64,000 bases of DNA from Shewanella algae (GCF_009183365.2 NZ_CP068230.1:4679001-4743000), one strand, 5' to 3'; numbered from the stretch's first letter, positions 8,607-17,506 are shown. The notes: generated by a model not told the origin, from the letters alone. Numbers and translations are program-made.

Positions 8607-8890
8607 CTGTTTTCCTCCCTGATAGTTTCTGTATCAATATTAGCCCGTCATCCCGCCACAGGCTCAACCAGCCTAGTCGAAGATTGCCATGCTTTAGGTT
8701 ACCGGAGTGTGAACAAAGCTATAGTTTGATACAAAACAATACCTTAACCTGGATATTGTGCGAACTTTAAGCTAAACCCTAAATCAGCTAACGAGAACTA
8801 TCGGTCAGTGCCGAAAACCTTAAAACTGCTTCTATTTATATGGTGGTACTTGGGAGCACCCATTTTCTAGATAAATGACAGGTGAATGAA

Positions 8891-9955
8891 ATGGATTTTA
8901 TTGAACGAATTCAAGCTCTATCAAAGCGCATCCCCCAAATATCCGCCAGCCTTCAAACCGAAGAAGCAACTAAAAACGCACTAATAATGCCTTTCCTAAG
9001 CTCTGTATTGGGGTACGACGTATTCAACCCAGATGAAGTACTCCCTGAGTACACTGCCGATACTCCAACGAAAAAAGGAGAAAAAGTCGACTATGCGCTA
9101 ATGAAAGACGGAGAGGTATTGATGTTGATTGAGTGCAAGAAATATAACGAAAAGCTATCAATAAAACATGCTAGCCAATTATTCCGCTATTTTTCAGTCA
9201 CCAAGGCAAGAATTGCCATATTGACCAACGGTGTTCAGTACCTCTTTTTTACTGATCTGGACGCTCCCAACAAGATGGATGAAAAGCCTTTTTTGGTATT
9301 GGATCTGGAGAATATTGATGAACACATAGTGCCGGAAGTTAAAAAGTTGACAAAATCGACATTTGACATGGAATCTATCGTCAATGCCGCAGGAGAACTT
9401 AAATATCTAAGTGACATAAAGAGAATTATCAGTGATCAGTTCAAAAATCCTGAAGAAGAGTTTGTACGCTTTTTTGCCAGCAGGGTTTATGACGGCATGC
9501 TAACTCCAAAGGTAAAACAACAGTTTACTGAGATCACGGCCAAAGCTCTCAAACAGTTTATGAAGGACGGTATTAATGAAAGACTTAAGTCTGCAATGGG
9601 AGATAGAGCGACCGATGACGTTGAGGAAGTCTCAGGCTCAGATGGCGAAATCGAAAATAAGCCAAGGATAATTACGACCGAAGAAGAGGTTGAAGGCTAC
9701 AATGTCATCAAGGCGATTCTTAGACAAAAAGTCGATGTTAGTAGAATCACCGGACGAGATACGCAAAGCTATTTCGGAGTTCTACTGGACAACAATAATC
9801 GCAAGCCTATTTGCAGACTGCACTTTAATACCAAACAGAAATATCTCGGATTAATGGATCATGAGAAGAATGAAACCCGTCATCCGTTAGACTCAGTAGA
9901 CGATATATTCCTGCATAGTGAAGCCTTACTGCAAACAATCACCTTCTACGAGTAA
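8891..9955 (+). CDS. stand-alone type I restriction HsdR N-terminal-domain protein (PD-(D/E)XK nuclease fold)
   Basis: 354 residues from ATG 8891. The frame opens at an upstream GTG, but AGGTGA at 8880-8885 is spaced correctly for this ATG. Residues about 20-140 match the HsdR_N_2 pattern: ATKNALIMPFLSSVLGYDVF, then KVDYALMKDGE, the catalytic-type IECKKYNEKL, and a conserved Gln in HASQLFRYF. That gives D...ECK...Q as in PD-(D/E)XK nucleases. No helicase or translocase motor and no hsdM/hsdS neighbours are present. The C-terminal half (from about residue 200) is charged and unassigned, perhaps DNA-binding. The gene is clearly more AT-rich than its neighbours, suggesting recent acquisition. 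A defence or DNA-damage role is possible but unproven. Confidence 0.75.
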   Translation: MDFIERIQALSKRIPQISASLQTEEATKNALIMPFLSSVLGYDVFNPDEVLPEYTADTPTKKGEKVDYALMKDGEVLMLIECKKYNEKLSIKHASQLFRYFSVTKARIAILTNGVQYLFFTDLDAPNKMDEKPFLVLDLENIDEHIVPEVKKLTKSTFDMESIVNAAGELKYLSDIKRIISDQFKNPEEEFVRFFASRVYDGMLTPKVKQQFTEITAKALKQFMKDGINERLKSAMGDRATDDVEEVSGSDGEIENKPRIITTEEEVEGYNVIKAILRQKVDVSRITGRDTQSYFGVLLDNNNRKPICRLHFNTKQKYLGLMDHEKNETRHPLDSVDDIFLHSEALLQTITFYE

Positions 9956-9967
9956 AGCAAAAGATAG

Positions 9968-10010
9968 AACGGCGAGCCACTTCATTAAGTGAGTTCGCCG
10001 TTATTCTTAT
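9968..10010 (+). terminator. Rho-independent terminator
   Basis: Inverted repeat aacggcga ... tcgccgtt with an inner actt/aagt extension and loop, followed by tattcttatta. It lies 13 bases after the HsdR-N gene stop. Confidence 0.75.
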
Positions 10011-10106
10011 TATCCCCGACTTGCCAGACGTCAGAGGCTTGGCTAGACTGCCGCGCTAGCGACGATTCAGTTGGCAATATCTCTATTCTATAAACCGGGC
10101 GATGTA

Positions 10107-10649
10107 ATGAAAGCAAAGCAGTATCAGGGCTTTACCCTAATTGAACTTGTAGTGGTGATTATTATCCTCGGGATCCTGGCAGTGGTGGCCGCACCCAAGT
10201 TCCTCAATCTGCGCGACGACGCCACAGAGCAGGTGTTCAGGGGCCAGTATGCCGCCTTTGAATCTGCGGTAAAACTCTATCACAGTGGCTATCTGGCCAA
10301 GGGGTATCAGGGCGCCATCGACAATCTGGCCAGCTTTGGTGATGGCAGTGTTGATTCCAGTGTCAACGGCTGGCCCTATGCCACTGCAGGCAAAGACACC
10401 CATATTTTCAACGCCTGCGAACAGTTGTGGCATGGTCTCACTGATACCGACCTCAGCATAGCCTATGTAGAAGATGCCAATCTGCCTACAACCACTGTCG
10501 ACGTGGCCTATACCTATAAGCAAACGCCCAATACCTGCATCTACCGCTCAGTGTATTTTATCCAGCAAAATGAACCGACAATGATCATGGAGTATCAGCC
10601 GGATACGGGTGAGGTCTCGGTTCGCAAAACCTTCTGGAGTCAGCCTTAG
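10107..10649 (+). CDS. MSHA-like type IV pilin (prepilin)
   Basis: 180 residues from the ATG at 10107, which puts a 7-residue basic leader (MKAKQYQ) before the prepilin peptidase site G|FTLIE. The hydrophobic helix FTLIELVVVIIILGILAVVA is textbook type IV pilin, with the essential Glu at position 5 of the mature protein. The following PKFLNLRDDA is the sequence seen in MshA-type pilins. The globular part carries two Cys pairs in its second half (ACEQLW and NTCIYRS) that could form the D-region disulfide. No other pilus gene is adjacent, so it depends on prepilin peptidase and assembly genes elsewhere. Its stop overlaps the convergent AraC gene by 4 bases. Major or minor pilin status is not decidable. 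Confidence 0.88.
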   Translation: MKAKQYQGFTLIELVVVIIILGILAVVAAPKFLNLRDDATEQVFRGQYAAFESAVKLYHSGYLAKGYQGAIDNLASFGDGSVDSSVNGWPYATAGKDTHIFNACEQLWHGLTDTDLSIAYVEDANLPTTTVDVAYTYKQTPNTCIYRSVYFIQQNEPTMIMEYQPDTGEVSVRKTFWSQP

Positions 10650-11515
10650 AGCCTGGCAGCTTCTCCCGGACTCTGGTCGAAGTAACGCTTGAACTCCCGG
10701 CTGAATTGGGCCGGGCTCTCATAGCCCACTTCCAGTGCCGCTTCCTTCACCTTGAGGCGCTGTCTTTGCAGTAACTCTTTGGCCTTATTGAGGCGGATCT
10801 TCTTCAAGTACTGAATGGGCGATGAGGCCGTGACCTCCTTGAAACAGCGATGAAATGCCGAGGGGCTCATGTTGACCAACTCGGCCAGCTGCTCTACCTC
10901 CACACTTTCACGATAGTTCTGATGCAGATATTTGAGCGCCTTCTCTACTCGGGATAAACGGGTATGACTGAGTGCCAGCGCATATAAAGGCGCCGCATTG
11001 TCGGAAGCCAATACCCGAAACAGCAACTCCTGCACCATGGCCTGACCCAAGACCTCGGCTTCCAACGGCGACTGCAGAGCCAGCAGCAAACGCTCGACAC
11101 AGCAGAGCATGTCTTCGCTGTTGGCGGCAACAAAGAAGCCGCTCTGACGGGCATCATCGAGATCCTTGGGCACCTTGTGGTGTTGATCCATCATGCGGAT
11201 CAACTGGTTCAGTTGCTGCAGATCTATATCCACCATGAGTACCAATACCGGTTCTTCCTCGGAAGCAAAGGTTTCACACTCCACCGGCATAGGCACTGTC
11301 ATCACCAAGGTGTTCTGCGGATCATAGTCATAGATCTTATCTTCGAGATAGACACGTTTACGCCCCTGGCCGACTATCATGATCCCTTGGGAATAACACA
11401 TGGGGCCACGGCTGCCATAGGCCGAACTGCGAAACAGATGCACCCCTGGCAGGCTGGTGCTGTTCACCCCTTCATCCACCGCCAGGACCGCCATTAAGGC
11501 TGCAATATCACTCAT
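10646..11515 (-). CDS. yqhC: AraC-family regulator with AraC_N domain (YqhC-like)
   Basis: 289 residues from ATG 11515, preferred over the frame start at 11527 because GGAGAG lies six bases upstream. Residues about 20-180 form the AraC_N cupin-like domain (SRGPMCYSQGIMIVGQGRKR, YLEDKIYDYDPQNTLVMTVP). The C-terminal hundred residues carry two AraC helix-turn-helices (EQLAELVNMSPSAFHRCFKE and AALEVGYESPAQFSREFKRY). It is divergent from a clear yqhD gene. In E. coli, YqhC has this same architecture and activates divergent yqhD in response to reactive aldehydes, so the same role is inferred. The symbol is by domain and synteny. Confidence 0.8.
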   Translation of the reverse strand: MSDIAALMAVLAVDEGVNSTSLPGVHLFRSSAYGSRGPMCYSQGIMIVGQGRKRVYLEDKIYDYDPQNTLVMTVPMPVECETFASEEEPVLVLMVDIDLQQLNQLIRMMDQHHKVPKDLDDARQSGFFVAANSEDMLCCVERLLLALQSPLEAEVLGQAMVQELLFRVLASDNAAPLYALALSHTRLSRVEKALKYLHQNYRESVEVEQLAELVNMSPSAFHRCFKEVTASSPIQYLKKIRLNKAKELLQRQRLKVKEAALEVGYESPAQFSREFKRYFDQSPGEAARL

Positions 11516-11708
11516 AACACTCTCCAATCATCAGGGTTTGGATACTAGCACCATTACAGAAAAAAGCATCAAAATAGCCATATTCAAGCCCCAATTAACC
11601 AAACTAGGCAGGAATAGGCATAAATGCTCCAGCAATGTGTATTTCAATCCAAGCAGAGGGGACTAAGATGGCAACCATAGTTTTTCGGCTGTAGAAGAGA
11701 GAAATATC

Positions 11709-12866
11709 ATGCTCAATTTCGACTATCGCAACCCTACCCACATAGTATTTGGTAAAGACAGACTGGCAGAACTGGATCAACTGGTACCGGCCAATGCCAG
11801 AGTGCTGGTGACTTACGGCGGTGGCAGTGTCAAACGCTTCGGCACTCTGGACAAGGTCATAACCGCGCTGGGCGACCGTGTTGTATTTGAATTCGGTGGC
11901 ATTGAAGCCAACCCTAAATATGACACCCTGGCCAGGGCTGCCGAGCTGGCGCGGCGCGAATCCATCGACTTTCTGTTGGCCGTCGGTGGCGGTTCAGTGA
12001 TGGACGGCACCAAGTTTATTGCCCTGGCGGCAAAATTCGATGGCGACAGCAGCAGCTTGCTGCATCACGGTTTCAACCCGGTTCCTGTGACAGAGGTACT
12101 GCCCGTCGGTACGGTAGCGACACTGCCGGCTACAGGCTCAGAAATGAATGCTTTTGCCGTGGTCAGCCATCAGGGTGGCAAGTTCCCCGTGACTCATCCG
12201 CAGAGCTTCCCGGTATTCTCCGTGCTGGATCCCAGCCTGACCTTCAGTTTGCCGAAGATCCAGGTCGCCAACGGCGTAGTCGACTCTTTCGTGCACGTGG
12301 TCGAGCAATACGTCACCTTCCCCGTGGATGCCAGAGTTCAGGACAGAATGGCCGAAGGCATACTGAAGACTCTGATTGAAGTGGGCCCTGTCACTGTGGC
12401 CGAGCCGGAGAACTATGATGCCCGCGCCAACCTGGTGTGGAGTGCCACCTCGGCGCTCAACGGCATGATAGGCAGCGGCGTACCCGCAGACTGGACCACT
12501 CATATGATAGGCCACGAACTGACTGCCATGTTCGGCATAGATCATGCGCAAACGCTGGCCGTAGTCTTACCCTCTGTATGGCGGGTGCGCAAGGAACAGA
12601 AACGCGCCAAACTGCTGCAATATGCCGAGCGGGTTTGGGATATCACTTCGGGTGATGAAGACAGCCGTATAGAGCAAGCCATTGCAGCCACTCAGGCCTT
12701 CTTTGAACAGGTTGGCCTCAAGACTCGTCTGCGCGACTATGATGTACCGCAAGAGCGTATCGCCGATGTCGTTGCCGCACTGGAAGCTCACGGCATGACC
12801 GCCTTATCTGAAACCGGCGATCTCGGTCTGGACAGCAGCCGTGAAATCCTTGAGCTGGCCTGGTAA
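11709..12866 (+). CDS. yqhD: NADPH-dependent aldehyde reductase / iron-type alcohol dehydrogenase YqhD
   Basis: 385 residues, against 387 in E. coli YqhD. Long stretches match from memory: NPTHIVFGKDRLAEL, VTYGGGSVKRFG, LLAVGGGSVMDGTKFIA, TLPATGSEMNAFAVVS, VANGVVDSFVHVVEQYVTFP. Metal ligands expected for group III alcohol dehydrogenases are visible: Asp before GxxD-type DSFVH, and His in TTHMIGHELTAMFGIDHAQTL. GGGS at about residue 95 binds NADPH. The enzyme reduces short-chain and reactive aldehydes (butyraldehyde, glyoxal, furfural) to alcohols in the cytoplasm. It sits divergent from the YqhC-like activator, with about 190 bases of shared promoter space. Confidence 0.95.
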   Translation: MLNFDYRNPTHIVFGKDRLAELDQLVPANARVLVTYGGGSVKRFGTLDKVITALGDRVVFEFGGIEANPKYDTLARAAELARRESIDFLLAVGGGSVMDGTKFIALAAKFDGDSSSLLHHGFNPVPVTEVLPVGTVATLPATGSEMNAFAVVSHQGGKFPVTHPQSFPVFSVLDPSLTFSLPKIQVANGVVDSFVHVVEQYVTFPVDARVQDRMAEGILKTLIEVGPVTVAEPENYDARANLVWSATSALNGMIGSGVPADWTTHMIGHELTAMFGIDHAQTLAVVLPSVWRVRKEQKRAKLLQYAERVWDITSGDEDSRIEQAIAATQAFFEQVGLKTRLRDYDVPQERIADVVAALEAHGMTALSETGDLGLDSSREILELAW

Positions 12867-12912
12867 GTTCAGCAAGCCAAACGATTCTCACGCCTGAGAT
12901 AAAATACAGTTT

Positions 12913-12940
12913 AAACAGGGCCTTTAGGCCCTGTTTCTTT
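12913..12940. terminator. bidirectional terminator between yqhD and a convergent methyltransferase
   Basis: Perfect ten-base-pair stem aaacagggcc / ggccctgttt with a 4-base loop, flanked by T-rich sequence on the right (ctttt-like) and A-rich on the left. It ends both yqhD and the minus-strand methyltransferase, whose stop codon it touches. Confidence 0.88.
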
Positions 12941-13730
12941 AGCCTTCCTTGACCGCTCTCAAGCTGTAGACCAAGGGAATGGCTTTGCCTTGATGATATA
13001 ACCTGAAACGCCCCGGCGTATCCTCCTGCAAGCCCTCGAAACAGTCATAAGGACTGAAGTCATACTCGCGAAAAGCCCGCAACTGCAAACCATTGGCCAA
13101 CAAGGCGCTGATGACATCAGCCAGGGAGTGTGACCAACAAACCGTGGTATGCTGTGCTTCCTGAGCATTCTCGGTATAGCTGCCCTCCAACTCTACATCG
13201 GCCTTACCTGTGTGGAAGTAGTCATAACCGTCAAACAATGCCTGCAATGGATGGAACTCGGCCAGGTAGAGTTCACCGCCCGGCTTAAGGCAAGCACTCA
13301 CAGTTTCTGCCCAGCGATGTAGATCCGGCAACCAAACCAGCGCGCCATAAGAGGCATACACGAGATCGAATTGGCGCTGCAGCAAAGCCGGCGCCTGATA
13401 GAGGTCGCCACAAACAAACTCGGCGTCGATAGCGGCTTGCTCCGCCAGTTGGCGGGCACTGGTAATGGCCTCGTCAGACAAATCCAGGCCTGCGACACTG
13501 GCGGCCCCTTCTCTGGCCCAGGAGAGAGTATCTAGACCAAAGTGACACTGGAGATGCAGCAAGGACTTGCCCTTGACCGATAGTTCGGCCAGCTCTATTT
13601 CCCGCAACGAACTGCGACCACTGAGAAACCCCTTAACGTCATAAAATTCTGACTGCAGATGTAACTTGGTACGCTCATTCCAGGCCTGCTGATTCAGCCT
13701 TTGGTACTCTGCTTCTGCCTTGCTTGTCAT
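12939..13730 (-). CDS. class I SAM-dependent methyltransferase
   Basis: 263 residues; ATG at 13730 is used. The Rossmann signature is visible: motif I appears as LLHLQCHFGLDTLSWAREG (about residues 59-77, with the usual G-x-G replaced by HFG), motif II in VAGLDLSDEAI with the ribose-binding Asp, FVCGDLYQAP (motif III), and DLVYASYGALVWLPD (motif IV). The C-terminal part is rich in Trp, Tyr and Phe, suggesting an aromatic or hydrophobic substrate pocket. This type (Methyltransf_25/11) acts on small molecules. The substrate is not identifiable. Stand-alone minus-strand gene. Confidence 0.83.
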   Translation of the reverse strand: MTSKAEAEYQRLNQQAWNERTKLHLQSEFYDVKGFLSGRSSLREIELAELSVKGKSLLHLQCHFGLDTLSWAREGAASVAGLDLSDEAITSARQLAEQAAIDAEFVCGDLYQAPALLQRQFDLVYASYGALVWLPDLHRWAETVSACLKPGGELYLAEFHPLQALFDGYDYFHTGKADVELEGSYTENAQEAQHTTVCWSHSLADVISALLANGLQLRAFREYDFSPYDCFEGLQEDTPGRFRLYHQGKAIPLVYSLRAVKEG

Positions 13731-13820
13731 CAAAAGCTCCCTGTCTATTCAATCGTCAACATGGCGGATGCTACAACTTAACCCTTTGATAGATCAAATT
13801 AGCTTCATACACGCAATTCG

Positions 13821-14381
13821 CTATTGCTTAGGCTTAAACACCGCCTTTAATCTGGGATGCGCCCGCCCGCGAATAATACAAGCCACAGGATGCGGAAGAC
13901 CTAAATCGGCAAAGGCCCACAAACAGTCCTGATTGTCAAAGTCACGCCCGACTATTGCCCCGCCTGGGGCAATTTTGGGATACCAGAGCCGTAATATCTG
14001 AGTCACGAACTCTGTGTTGGAACAACGATAGTCATATAGGTCGTAAAAGACGAAGTCCTGACTGGCATTGGAAAAATGTCCTGCCAGCTGTAAGGCATCC
14101 CCCTTGAGTAAGGTTAAACCCGAGTAACGGCGACAAATCCTTCTCGCCTTTCTCTCGTTCTCGGCATTGTTTGCATAGGCAGAGTTTCCGGGCTGATTCT
14201 GCCAAAGATCTATTCCTGTCAGTTGTAAACCGGGGTTAACCGATAGCATAGCCGCCGTGGAACGACCACTCTTGACTCCCAGCTCAACACCTCTCTGCCA
14301 CCCTTGCTGGTTGAGCCAATGTCCTAAAGATCGACGCCAGAATTTTCTTTGTATCGTGGTGCCCAAGCAATAGTTGCGCAT
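13821..14381 (-). CDS. class I SAM-dependent methyltransferase, Methyltransf_24-like
   Basis: 186 residues with a GGAGG ribosome site six bases before ATG 14381. RGVELGVKSGRSTAAML (about residues 30-46) is motif I of the type found in cephalosporin hydroxylase/TylF/Methyltransf_24 families. GIDLWQN supplies the ribose-binding acid, LLKGDALQLAGHF is motif III, and QDFVFYDLYDY is motif IV. The basic N-terminus (QRKFWRRSLGHWL) is unusual but not a signal. The role is unknown; sugar or small-molecule methylation is possible. It is divergent from a two-component operon, with starts about 80 bases apart, so the promoters overlap. Confidence 0.78.
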   Translation of the reverse strand: MRNYCLGTTIQRKFWRRSLGHWLNQQGWQRGVELGVKSGRSTAAMLSVNPGLQLTGIDLWQNQPGNSAYANNAENERKARRICRRYSGLTLLKGDALQLAGHFSNASQDFVFYDLYDYRCSNTEFVTQILRLWYPKIAPGGAIVGRDFDNQDCLWAFADLGLPHPVACIIRGRAHPRLKAVFKPKQ

Positions 14382-14463
14382 CTTCCGCCTCCAAATGAAC
14401 CATAGGAAAGAAGCGAACTCTAATTGGACAAGTGTCTACGAATTGTCAGAGGGATTAAGGAAA

Positions 14464-15123
14464 GTGAGGGTGTTGTTAATTGAAGATAATCCGGATACTG
14501 CCGCCTTGATCGCCGAACAACTGCCGCAGTTGGACTGGGACTTCGCCAGAAACGGTAACCAAGGGCTGCAATTGGCGCTTTCGCATCACTATCAATTAAT
14601 TCTGCTGGACCTGAATCTGCCAGGGCTAGATGGCATCAGCCTTTGCCAACAGCTGAGAAACCAAGGGATCGACTGTCCGGTAATCATGCTGACAGCCAGA
14701 GATACCCGTGAAGATATTCATACCGGGCTGATAACAGGTGCCGACGACTATCTGGTTAAACCCTTTGATACCCAGGAACTATGGCTGAGAATGCAAGCCG
14801 TTGTGCGCCGCACCTCAGGAGAAGGTTTCGCCTCAAGGCTGAGCTATAAGGAAATCTCCCTGGATCTCAAGCGCCGTGAAGTGTGGCGGGAAGGGGCGCA
14901 AATCAGTCTCAGCCCAGCCAGCTTTACCCTGTTAACCTGCCTAATGCGTCGCCCCAATCAAGTCATCAGCAAAGAAGAGCTGGAGTCGGCTCTCTGGCAG
15001 GACGGACTCCCGGATGAGGACATCTTGCGAAAGCACATCTATCTGCTGCGACAAAAACTGGACAAACCCTTTGCTACACCAAGGATCCAGACCATAGCCA
15101 AGATAGGGTACAAGTTGCAGTGA
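14464..15123 (+). CDS. OmpR/PhoB-family response regulator
   Basis: About 219 residues from GTG 14464 (GTG 14470 is the alternative); the ORF extends further but that part has no regulator homology, and AGAGGG plus AAGG lie just before these codons. The receiver domain begins VRVLLIEDNPDTAAL, with the phospho-acceptor in ILLDLNLPGLDG and the conserved Thr and Lys in MLTAR and DYLVKPFD. The C-terminal winged helix is complete (LSPASFTLLTCLMRRPNQVIS, DEDILRKHIYLLRQKL, TIAKIGYKLQ). It overlaps the kinase gene by GTGA, so the two are coupled. It probably controls the downstream PAP2 phosphatase among others. Confidence 0.9.
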   Translation: MRVLLIEDNPDTAALIAEQLPQLDWDFARNGNQGLQLALSHHYQLILLDLNLPGLDGISLCQQLRNQGIDCPVIMLTARDTREDIHTGLITGADDYLVKPFDTQELWLRMQAVVRRTSGEGFASRLSYKEISLDLKRREVWREGAQISLSPASFTLLTCLMRRPNQVISKEELESALWQDGLPDEDILRKHIYLLRQKLDKPFATPRIQTIAKIGYKLQ

Positions 15124-16334
15124 CAACTTTTTCCATCGCCCACAAGATCAATCGCAGCTTTCTCAGAGGAGCCGCGCTCCTGATGTTGTTTTACTTTCTG
15201 GTAGTGGAGACAGGGGCCAGAGTGCTGGAAAATCGCTTGCACAGTCGCTATTTAACATTGATCGCCCCCAATGTGTTGGCACTCTATGACTCAGGTAACC
15301 TGGGAACCTTATCGGGCCAGTTTGGTGAGTTATTGACCCTGTACGAGCAACTTCCAGGCGAACTGGCACAAGAGTTCGGTTCACCTATCCCAGGTTTACA
15401 CAACCTGCACCTCTCCGATGGCCGCGAATACAACTTGTTGGTATTGAACCATAAAGGCAAAAAACTGTACCTGTTGCAAAGGGTCGACCTGCTTGAACTC
15501 GAGGGCTGGGATGCCTTCATGGTAGATGCGATTTTGGTGTTTACCGCCCTTGGATTGTTTGCCCTGGCGAGTATCTATATCAGTCATCAAGCCTCAGCGA
15601 TTGCAGCGCCGTTCAGCCGGCTCACCAAGAAACTGAAAAACGAGCCGGAAAACCTCGATCCTGTAAGTATTGAGGACGATACCAGTGAATTTATTGAACT
15701 GCAGCACGCACTGAACAAAAGCCATAACGAGCTCAGCCAAGCCCTTGCCCGGGAACGCGCGTTTACTCATTACATCAGCCACGAATTTCGTTCACCTCTG
15801 ACTGTGCTCAAACTTTCACTCCACAATCTCGCCCCAGAACGAGCCCAAACCCGGGAAAGGATCCGTCGCGCAGTCACCCAAATGGAGTCGCTGGCAGAAG
15901 TGTTATTGCTGCTGGCCCGGCGCAAAAAAACTGCTGAAGCCGAGTGGATGAAGTTGGATCAAGCCTTTATTGAAGCTCTGTTGCAACCTTTGACCCCACT
16001 ACGTCAGGCGACAGACTGCGAGTTGGTAATGACAATAACGCCATTCAGGCTGCAGGCGCATCCGCAACTGGTGACTTCGCTGATCAGCAATTTGCTGCAA
16101 AACGCCTTTCAACACAGTGTTCAGGGCCAAGTCAGCCTGAAAGCCAATGCGCAATCTATCAGTGTTGGCAACTATGTTGCCGAGCCCCAAAGCCCTCATG
16201 ATGGATACGGGGTGGGATTGGTGTTGGTAAGGGACATCTGCCGCCGTTACCATTGGGGGTTCCAAATATCTTCTTCACCACTGGGCTACTGTGCAACCGT
16301 CACTTTTCCCGCTGGAACGACTCTAGACAACTGA
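15120..16334 (+). CDS. membrane sensor histidine kinase
   Basis: 404 residues, start GTG overlapping the regulator stop (GTGA). TM1 is near residues 17-33 (GAALLMLFYFLVVETG) and TM2 near 133-156 (ILVFTALGLFALASIYI), enclosing a periplasmic domain of about 100 residues rich in Leu. The HisKA box is HYISHEFRSPLTVLKLSL with His at about residue 220. The N box is LISNLLQNAFQHS. The G1 box is degenerate (ISVGNYVAE in place of DxGxG), while G2 is present (GYGVGLVLV). The signal is unknown. The operon partner encodes a PAP2 phosphatase, which points towards envelope or lipid status. Confidence 0.87.
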   Translation: MTTFSIAHKINRSFLRGAALLMLFYFLVVETGARVLENRLHSRYLTLIAPNVLALYDSGNLGTLSGQFGELLTLYEQLPGELAQEFGSPIPGLHNLHLSDGREYNLLVLNHKGKKLYLLQRVDLLELEGWDAFMVDAILVFTALGLFALASIYISHQASAIAAPFSRLTKKLKNEPENLDPVSIEDDTSEFIELQHALNKSHNELSQALARERAFTHYISHEFRSPLTVLKLSLHNLAPERAQTRERIRRAVTQMESLAEVLLLLARRKKTAEAEWMKLDQAFIEALLQPLTPLRQATDCELVMTITPFRLQAHPQLVTSLISNLLQNAFQHSVQGQVSLKANAQSISVGNYVAEPQSPHDGYGVGLVLVRDICRRYHWGFQISSSPLGYCATVTFPAGTTLDN

Positions 16335-16404
16335 ACCGGCTGCGACAATTCAACGACACTTGGCTCTCTATTCTCCCGGTATTGACCATAGACCGGAGAC
16401 CTGT

Positions 16405-17211
16405 ATGCACTCACCCAGTGCGACACCAGCAAGCCTTATACTTCCAGGGCTGCTGTTTTTGGGACATCTGCTGTTGTTGAAAGCCGAGATGAATCAGGCA
16501 TTATTTATTCAAATTAACCAATTGGGACAAGCTTTTTCCGAAGAAGCGCTGGCACTTCTAACCGACTGGGGTAACGGCACCACGGCCGGTTCTCTCTGGC
16601 TCTTACTGCTGATGCGCCGCCCTCAATGGCTGACGGCGACTCTGCTTGCCTCGGTAACTTGTGCCTTGGTGATAAGCTTGCTGAAACACTATTTCAATGT
16701 AGGCCGACCGGCCATGTCAGTGGATGAGGCATATATAGTTGGAGAAGTACGTTTAAGGCATAGTTTGCCATCCGGACACACGGCGACTGTATTCCTTTTA
16801 GCCGGTTTGGCCTGGCAACTCTTCACTGACAGGTTTTGGGCCTGCTGCCTACTGGGACTGGCTATCTTGGTGGGTTTGTCCCGAATTGCTGTTGGCGCAC
16901 ACTGGCCGCAGGATGTCGCGCTGGGGGCATTGCTGGGCTGGCTGATAGCCATTATGGCCTGTCGGCTACAGCACAAACTTATACTGCCGCCTTCCTGGCA
17001 GTTACCCCTGCTGACACTACTGACTATCAGCGTGTTGACTGCGGCTGTTAAGCATCCTTGTGATTTCCCGGAGCAATATTGGTTGCACTGGCAACGCGCC
17101 TTGCTGCTAGGAGGTGCGCTGTTGGCCAACACCTGGCTGTTGATCACCCACTCTCGCTTCGGGCAAAACCACTCTGGGCCCTGCTCGAGTGTCCGGCGGA
17201 CACCCGAATAG
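16405..17211 (+). CDS. PAP2-family membrane phosphatase (PgpB/LpxE/UppP-like)
   Basis: 268 residues from ATG 16405 (GGAG ten bases upstream); the frame starts earlier at 16360 without a ribosome site. All three phosphatase motifs are visible: KHYFNVGRP (KX6RP), PSGHTAT, and SRIAVGAHWPQD (SRX5HX3D). There are six hydrophobic segments. The family removes phosphate from phosphatidate, phosphatidylglycerol phosphate, undecaprenyl pyrophosphate or lipid A in the inner membrane. As the third gene of a two-component operon it is most likely an effector, for example lipid A dephosphorylation for peptide resistance, but this is inference only. Confidence 0.87.
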   Translation: MHSPSATPASLILPGLLFLGHLLLLKAEMNQALFIQINQLGQAFSEEALALLTDWGNGTTAGSLWLLLLMRRPQWLTATLLASVTCALVISLLKHYFNVGRPAMSVDEAYIVGEVRLRHSLPSGHTATVFLLAGLAWQLFTDRFWACCLLGLAILVGLSRIAVGAHWPQDVALGALLGWLIAIMACRLQHKLILPPSWQLPLLTLLTISVLTAAVKHPCDFPEQYWLHWQRALLLGGALLANTWLLITHSRFGQNHSGPCSSVRRTPE

Positions 17212-17506
17212 CCAAATCGGTCACTTTTTAAGGAAAGAGGACACTACTTCGGACACTTGTTGGAAGGTAGTTGCAAAAATAACAAACATAAACAATGCGT
17301 TATTTTTTGGCATGTTTTCTGCTTTAGCTGATAAGAGAAACAGTCGTCGACTGGCGTTGTGGAACTCGCCGGCCGCTGCTCTTTGTCACTATCTTCCTGA
17401 TGGGCCATAGGCCCCTCCTTGGGGACCCTCTTCCCGACCGCAGGAAGCGCCCGCTGTAATGGCCCGGCCATTGGCGCTCCTGCTCCTTTTTCTTTTTTAA
17501 GGTCAC
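17212..17506. other. 295-base stretch with no certain gene
   Basis: Between the PAP2 gene and convergent yhbQ. On the minus strand a frame starts with GTG at 17510, overlapping the yhbQ stop as GTGA, and runs to 17244. Within it ATG 17408 has a near-perfect AGGAGG five bases upstream, giving 54 residues (MAHQEDSDKEQRPASSTTP...) with a Cys-rich hydrophobic tail. The composition is low-complexity and I cannot support it as a gene. The stretch also contains a GGGCC/GGCCC inverted repeat at about 17400-17414 and T runs at 17486-17497. Confidence 0.3.
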
